From NCBI RefSeq assembly GCF_000246855.1, contig NC_016609.1, forward strand, positions 6,956,744-7,020,743: a stretch of DNA of 64,000 nt. Reading direction: 5' to 3'. Position numbers and translations under genes: made by a program. How positions within the stretch are numbered: position 1 is the stretch's first letter; the number at the start of each line of letters is the position of its first letter. This DNA is from Niastella koreensis GR20-10 (GTDB taxonomy: Bacteria > Bacteroidota > Bacteroidia > Chitinophagales > Chitinophagaceae). The notes beneath the pieces are model-generated. The model made no database searches, was not told the DNA's origin, and worked only from the letters and a program-made list of their open reading frames with translations. Shown here one piece after another: positions 59,665 through 64,000 of the stretch.

Positions 59665-60736
59665 CTGGTTTCTTTCCCAGTGATTTTATAAACCGGAAGT
59701 GTGATTGTACCGCGCCATTGAGCGACGGAATGCAATTGTATGGAACGTTAAACTCTTCACATTTACTTTTTACAATCTTACTCAATGCGGGGTAATGGAT
59801 ATGACTAATGCGTGGAAACAGATGATGCTCTACCTGGTAATTCAACCCACCGGCAAACCAGGTGATTATTTTATTATTAGGCGAAAAGTTGGAAGTGGTC
59901 TTTAACTGATGAATGGCCCATTCGTTTTCAATATGCGTTATTTCGTTTACGGGCGCAAAAGTGAACTCCGTTTCCTCTACCACATGCGCCAGTTGAAATA
60001 CAATGGCCAGGGTGAAACCCGACCCAATATGCAGGCTTATAAAAAACGCCAGCCACTGTTGCCATCCGGTAAGGTAAATTGGTAATGCAATGTAAAAAAA
60101 CAGATATAGCAGTTTGCTGATCCAGAAAACAACATGGTCAGATGTTTTCATTTTCTGCAGCTCTGTATTATGTATTTTTCGTTTGAAATATTTTTCAAAG
60201 TCCTGGAACAGGATCCAGATCATGGAACTGATGGCATACAACAAAGGCGTATATAAATGCTGCACCCGGTGCATGGGAACCCATTGTTGCGAGCTGCACA
60301 TTCTGATAAATGGCGTTTTGGCAATGTCATCATCGAGGCCATCTACATTCGGGTAAGTATGATGAATAATATTATGTTTATGCCGCCAGATAAAACTATT
60401 GCCGCCTAAGGCATTTAAAGTTAATCCCAACGTATTATTCACCCAGTTTTTAGAAGAATAACTGCCATGGTTGGCATCATGCATCACATTAAAACCAATG
60501 CAGGCAGATATAAACCCCAACATCCCGGCCATTAAAATGGTGGCGACTACCGGCAGAGAGAAAGAAATTAACAGAACGTATAATGTAATAGCAGCGCCAA
60601 TCAGAATGAGGGTTTTTGAATACAATCCCCAGGTACCGGTTTTCTTTAACTCATTTTCCTGAAAATATTTGTCTGTAGCCATTTTCAATGACTGAAAGAA
60701 AACTGCATTCTTGTTATTGAAGACGACTTTTGACAT
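59645..60736 (-). CDS. Membrane fatty acid desaturase
   Basis: About 363 residues from ATG 60736 (MSKVVFNNKNAVFF); an ATG at 60787 would add 17 residues. Three histidine boxes bind the di-iron centre: HDANH, HKHNIIHH and QVEHHLFPRISHIH. About four membrane helices surround them. The linoleoyl-CoA desaturase-like group fits the QxxHH third box. It introduces a double bond into membrane or CoA-bound fatty acids, using electrons from a reductase not seen here. The 3' end overlaps the HExxH gene by 20 bp. Confidence 0.92.
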   Translation of the reverse strand: MSKVVFNNKNAVFFQSLKMATDKYFQENELKKTGTWGLYSKTLILIGAAITLYVLLISFSLPVVATILMAGMLGFISACIGFNVMHDANHGSYSSKNWVNNTLGLTLNALGGNSFIWRHKHNIIHHTYPNVDGLDDDIAKTPFIRMCSSQQWVPMHRVQHLYTPLLYAISSMIWILFQDFEKYFKRKIHNTELQKMKTSDHVVFWISKLLYLFFYIALPIYLTGWQQWLAFFISLHIGSGFTLAIVFQLAHVVEETEFTFAPVNEITHIENEWAIHQLKTTSNFSPNNKIITWFAGGLNYQVEHHLFPRISHIHYPALSKIVKSKCEEFNVPYNCIPSLNGAVQSHFRFIKSLGKKPVMHAAI

Positions 60737-60787
60737 ATTCCGGTTTTTAAAGGGAGAACGGTTAAAATTACCTTTTATTTCTGGCAC

Positions 60788-61007
60788 TGGAGTGCCAGGA
60801 TGTTTTTATTTAACATTAGTAGTAGTTTTTACTGAAGGGCGTTGGCTACGTGCGTGCTTACCTGTGAAGTCCATGGGATTGCCTGCGCTCCAGCGATCCC
60901 GTGGAGGGGGATGCTAAAAGTAAAAAACGCCCGGCACAGCGTGCCTTTATTTTTTATTTCTGCGCATTCACCCGGGCAAGCTCGGCGAACGCTCCGAAAT
61001 AAAAAAT
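60788..61007. repeat. Two long imperfect hairpins next to tRNA-Ser
   Basis: Hairpin 1 (about 60868-60905): TCCATGGGATTGC faces GCGATCCCGTGGA. Hairpin 2 (about 60949-61007): TTTTTTATTTC faces GAAATAAAAAA with a GC-rich interior. There is no gene in the interval between the desaturase start and tRNA-Ser. Confidence 0.6.
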
Positions 61008-61028
61008 CCCCCGGCAAGTCGGGGGACA
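61001..61028 (-). terminator. Terminator for tRNA-Ser
   Basis: On the minus strand TCCCCCGA pairs with CGGGGGA, followed by six T. It overlaps the outer arm of hairpin 2. Confidence 0.75.
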
Positions 61029-61041
61029 TTTTTTGCTTTTG

Positions 61042-61128
61042 CGGAGACTGAGGGATTCGAACCCTCGATACGGTTTCCCGTATACACACTTTCCAGGCGT
61101 GCTCCTTCAACCACTCGGACAAGTCTCC
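61042..61128 (-). tRNA. tRNA-Ser (anticodon GGA)
   Basis: 87 nt on the minus strand. Acceptor stem GGAGACT/AGTCTCC, discriminator G, D-arm, anticodon stem CACGC/GTGTG with loop CTGGAAA (anticodon GGA), a long variable arm and a T-arm with GGTTCGAATCC. No encoded CCA. The class II variable arm fits serine. It reads UCC and UCU. Confidence 0.96.
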
Positions 61129-61210
61129 TTTTTAGTTATTTTCCATTAAAACCAGATTAATCTTTTTTGACTTCCGTTTTTTAAAGGGCAGCAAAAATAC
61201 AGTTTCAATC

Positions 61211-61984
61211 TTAGTCCCCGAATATTTTTTTTGCATTTTCTGTAGTAATGGCTGCAGCCTCCTGAATCGGGATTTCTTTTACCTCCGCAATCTTCTCCAC
61301 CACATATTTCAGGTAACTGCTTTCGTTCCTTTTTCCCCTGAAAGGTACCGGCGTCAGGTATGGCGCATCGGTTTCCAGCACAATTTTGTCTAAAGAAACC
61401 GCTTTTACCACTTCACGTAAGTGGGTATTTTTGTAGGTTACCACCCCGCCAATTCCCAGGTAAAAACCCAGATCAATGATTTGTTGAGCCTCTTCCAGGG
61501 TGCCGGTAAAGCAGTGGAAAATGCCCTCCAGACTGCCTTTTTGGTGCTCCTGAACTATGCGAATACTATCAGCCATCGAATCCCGGGAATGGATCACAAT
61601 CGGTACCTGGTAGTGTAATGCCCACTCTATTTGCTGGTGAAAAGCCTCGTGCTGCGCATCCACAAAGGTCTTATCCCAATAATAATCCAGCCCAATTTCC
61701 CCAACTGCTTTAAAAGCCCGTTTGCCAAGCCAGTCCTCAATCAGGGCCAGTTCCTGCTTGTAATCTTCTTTTACCGAACAGGGATGCAGCCCCATCATGG
61801 CAAAGCATTTACCGGCAAAATCAGCCTCCAGTTGTATCATGGCATCGTGGGTCTCACTGTCAATAGCCGGCAGGTAAAACCGCTGAACGCCCTCATTTTC
61901 AGCCCGCTCAATAACCGCCTTAATATCTTTCGTAAACTCGTTCCCGTATAAATGGGTGTGAGTATCAATTAATTGAAGATTCAT
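61211..61984 (-). CDS. TatD family metal-dependent nuclease
   Basis: 257 residues. The family's DTHTH metal motif is at about residues 7-11, followed by GLHPCSVKED, GEIGLDYYWD (conserved Glu), PIVIHSRDS, HCFTGTLEEA and the final LETDAPYLTP. All metal ligands (two His plus Glu, His, His, Asp) look intact. TatD proteins have 3'-5' exonuclease or DNA-repair roles. No Tat genes are adjacent, as is usual. The gene is followed by tRNA-Ser on the same strand. Confidence 0.95.
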   Translation of the reverse strand: MNLQLIDTHTHLYGNEFTKDIKAVIERAENEGVQRFYLPAIDSETHDAMIQLEADFAGKCFAMMGLHPCSVKEDYKQELALIEDWLGKRAFKAVGEIGLDYYWDKTFVDAQHEAFHQQIEWALHYQVPIVIHSRDSMADSIRIVQEHQKGSLEGIFHCFTGTLEEAQQIIDLGFYLGIGGVVTYKNTHLREVVKAVSLDKIVLETDAPYLTPVPFRGKRNESSYLKYVVEKIAEVKEIPIQEAAAITTENAKKIFGD

Positions 61985-62069
61985 ATCGGCCGCAAAATTC
62001 CCAAAAAAATTTATGATTCTCTTAAACTATTTCTACCCACCTTCGTCATAGACCGCAATGGGTTATCGT

Positions 62070-62948
62070 ATGAAAACTATATTGACAACTGTTTTGGTGA
62101 CCGGGCTTTTTTTGTCGGCCTGTAAAAAACAAGACGATGAATCCGGTACTACCGGCAAAGAAGAATTTGCAATGGCTGCTTCAGAGTCCGACGCTACCGC
62201 CGAAGAGGTGTTTGATGATGTATTTAATAATGTGATGGGCGTAAGCCCTGAGGTTGGTATTGGCGGCACCGGTGTTTTTGGCCGCATGGATGTAAGCAGC
62301 GGAAGACTGGAAGGCGTTGATTCAACACCTTGTTACACGGTGGCTGTCAAGCAATTAAGCAGCGCTACGCGCTTCCCATTACAAATAACCGTCGACTTTG
62401 GCAGCGGCTGTACGGCTAAAGATGGCAGAACCCGTGCGGGTAAGATCACGGTTGTTTATACCGGCAGCCTGGTTATTTCGGGCAATTCTGCCACCACTGT
62501 TTTCGACAACTACTATCTCGATAATATTAAAGTAGAAGGTACACATAAGCTTTCCAATACGGGAACACTCACGCAAAAAAGCTATACTACGCAGGTTATC
62601 AATGCTAAACTGAGTCAATCGAACGGCAATTACATTCAGTGGAGCAGCGAAAAAACGGTAACGCAGGTAGAAGGCGGGTCAACTCCCCTTATTGGTGCTG
62701 ATGATGCATACAACATAACCGGCAACGCCGGCGGATCGGTTCAATTGAACGGAAAGTATTTTCAGTGGTCAACCGCCATTACAGCCCCCCTCACGAAAAG
62801 ATTTTCCTGTCCGTGGATTGCGAAAGGAATCATCAGTTTGAGTAAAGGAAATGACGCAGTGGCAGAGCTGGATTATGGTTCCGGGATCTGCGATAATAAG
62901 GGTTCTTTCACGGTAAATGGCTCGATCCACGAAATTACTTTGCATTAA
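62070..62948 (+). CDS. Lipoprotein of unknown function
   Basis: 292 residues from ATG 62070 (MKTILTTVLVTGLFLSAC), chosen because it gives a clean lipoprotein signal with lipobox LSAC (C18) followed by KKQDDESG. The mature part is beta-rich with no known domain (ITVDFGSGCTAKDGRTRAGK, LELDYGSGICDNKGSFTVNG). Two similar C-containing blocks, FGSGCTAKDGR and YGSGICDNKG, suggest an internal duplication. A terminator follows at 63001. Function unknown. Confidence 0.75.
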   Translation: MKTILTTVLVTGLFLSACKKQDDESGTTGKEEFAMAASESDATAEEVFDDVFNNVMGVSPEVGIGGTGVFGRMDVSSGRLEGVDSTPCYTVAVKQLSSATRFPLQITVDFGSGCTAKDGRTRAGKITVVYTGSLVISGNSATTVFDNYYLDNIKVEGTHKLSNTGTLTQKSYTTQVINAKLSQSNGNYIQWSSEKTVTQVEGGSTPLIGADDAYNITGNAGGSVQLNGKYFQWSTAITAPLTKRFSCPWIAKGIISLSKGNDAVAELDYGSGICDNKGSFTVNGSIHEITLH

Positions 62949-63000
62949 TCAAAAAAGTTTATACCTTTAATTCAGTTTTCATAGGGTACGGATTAAAAAC

Positions 63001-63034
63001 GGGCCAGGGTGTCTACCCAGGCCCAACTTTTTTT
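63001..63034 (+). terminator. Rho-independent terminator after the lipoprotein gene
   Basis: GGGCCAGGGT pairs with ACCCAGGCCC (one mismatch) followed, after AAC, by seven T. Confidence 0.8.
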
Positions 63035-63087
63035 AAGGACATACTGACGCAAAGTCCTGGTTTTCCCACCAGCATTTATCCCATTTT

Positions 63088-63729
63088 TTACAGCCCTATG
63101 GCTTCAAAACGGTATCCCTTTTCACTAAAATATTGCAACGTTTTTGGTAGTGCTTCTTTTAACCGGGGGAAGGCTTTCTCACTGTCGTGAAATACGACTA
63201 CTGAACCGGGTTGGGCCTGCTTAATTACATTTACCGAACAGGTTTCTCCGGTTAAGGCAACATCAAAGTCACCACTGAGAACATCCCACATGATTATACT
63301 GAAATTATTATTCACAGGGGAGTTACGGATACCCGTTAACAGCTTTACCTGAAAGCGGGTGATCCTTCCGTATGGAGGTCGAAACAGGTTGGAGTCGATA
63401 TATTTTCCTGCAGCCAGAATATTTTGAAGATACAATTCATCAGTAACCTTCCAGCCATTCAAATGATTATTGGTATGGTTACCGGTACGATGCCCTTCAT
63501 CCAGCACCCGTCTATAGATCTCCGGGTGTGCGGCAACGTTCTTACCTATGCAAAAAAAGGTAGCCTTTGCATGGTATTGTTTTAGTTGATCAAGTACAAA
63601 GGGAGTTACTTCCGGGTGAGGGCCATCGTCAAAAGTGAGATACAAAATTTTTTCTTTGACGGGTATGTCCCAAACACAACTCGGATAAAGCTTTTTCAGC
63701 CACCAGGGAGTTTTTACAAAATAAAACAT
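63088..63729 (-). CDS. Polysaccharide deacetylase (NodB homology domain)
   Basis: 213 residues. NodB motifs in order: TFDDGPH with catalytic D34 and metal-binding D35, HTNNH (H85/H89) as the metal-binding His pair, RPPYGR as motif 3 and a later IIMWDVLSGDFD. The family removes acetyl groups from chitin oligomers, peptidoglycan or other N-acetylated glycans. There is a short hydrophobic start but no clear cleavable signal peptide, so the product may be anchored or cytoplasmic. It is followed by no gene on its own strand within about 140 bp. Confidence 0.92.
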   Translation of the reverse strand: MFYFVKTPWWLKKLYPSCVWDIPVKEKILYLTFDDGPHPEVTPFVLDQLKQYHAKATFFCIGKNVAAHPEIYRRVLDEGHRTGNHTNNHLNGWKVTDELYLQNILAAGKYIDSNLFRPPYGRITRFQVKLLTGIRNSPVNNNFSIIMWDVLSGDFDVALTGETCSVNVIKQAQPGSVVVFHDSEKAFPRLKEALPKTLQYFSEKGYRFEAIGL

Positions 63730-63764
63730 GCTAGTCCTTTCCTCTGCAACAAAAATAATTGAAA

Positions 63765-64000
63765 TTACTGTGCGTAACCGGTAATGTGCACCACTTTCTC
63801 CTTGTACTTATACACCTTGCCATTTTTTTTAAGATATGCTTCCTGCGAACTTTCATTGGCAAGTATAGGGTCCAGGTATTCTTTTATTTTCTCATTGCCG
63901 ACGGTTGGCGTACTGCCAAACGAAATTGCTTCTTCAATATATCCGTGTAACAGCGGCAGCAGCTCGCCATAAAATAAATTATTACCTGCGTATATATCTG
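63765..64000 (-). CDS. Partial protein, C-terminal 77 residues, unrecognised
   Basis: An open frame on the minus strand runs from the right edge to TAA at 63765-63767, so only the C terminus is visible (residues including DIYAGNNLFYGELLPLLHGY and ending HITGYAQ). It is a mixed helical sequence rich in Lys and Tyr with no recognised domain. It is on the same strand as the deacetylase and may be co-transcribed with it (gap 35 bp). Confidence 0.65.
   Translation of the reverse strand, partial: DIYAGNNLFYGELLPLLHGYIEEAISFGSTPTVGNEKIKEYLDPILANESSQEAYLKKNGKVYKYKEKVVHITGYAQ

Noticed and set aside
63759-63972. Plus-strand ORFs at the right edge
   Set aside because: They are antisense to the minus-strand partial gene, which runs open to the window edge and ends in a clean stop codon.

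Overview
The window looks like a chromosomal segment of a Bacteroidota bacterium, most likely family Chitinophagaceae (Niastella/Chitinophaga-like). The signs are: promoters of the TAnnTTTG type, weak or absent Shine-Dalgarno sites, type IX secretion (T9SS) C-terminal sorting domains, a DUF1501/DUF1800 pair, a GH92 mannosidase, a CarboxypepD-regulatory TonB-dependent receptor, and typical Bacteroidota gene sets (pheT, coiled-coil ZapB-like, zapA, rny). Family assignment is inference. No phage, insertion sequence or CRISPR array was seen.

Layout. 1-7 kb: the end of an O-antigen-ligase-like gene, an ABC exporter, a DUF983 protein, a secreted BSP-type metallopeptidase and a GH92 alpha-mannosidase. 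7-15 kb (minus strand): a TPR-sensor histidine kinase, a small membrane protein, a NarL-type response regulator, the secreted DUF1501/DUF1800 pair and a thiolase. 16-41 kb: mostly housekeeping genes (pyrD, terC-like, rsmE, dnaB, pheT, zapA, rny, rplS, tatA, gatA, a lytic transglycosylase, pabB, purA, a Rel/Spo enzyme, tRNA-Leu, a universal stress protein, tig) and an ArsR regulator. 41-51 kb: a giant T9SS-exported subtilisin, an EamA transporter, a TonB-dependent receptor and a PepSY membrane protein. 51.8-59.1 kb: an ECF sigma factor and a membrane TPR protein that looks like its anti-sigma, divergent from a lipoprotein, a PKD protein and a membrane-anchored TPR-CHAT protease. 59-64 kb: a small HExxH protein, a desaturase, tRNA-Ser, a TatD nuclease, a lipoprotein, a polysaccharide deacetylase and a partial gene.

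Two things stand out. First, the sigma/anti-sigma/lipoprotein/PKD/CHAT cluster reads as one envelope signalling or proteolytic module. Second, the intergenic DNA between 0.6 and 41 kb is full of degenerate tandem arrays of 7-, 8-, 9-, 11- and 42-bp units. Several are arranged head to head so that they can fold into long hairpins. One heptamer array lies in frame inside pyrD, where it adds about 30 residues. I saw no such arrays from about 41.2 kb to the right end.

All calls are from reading the sequence; no database search or structure prediction was run.
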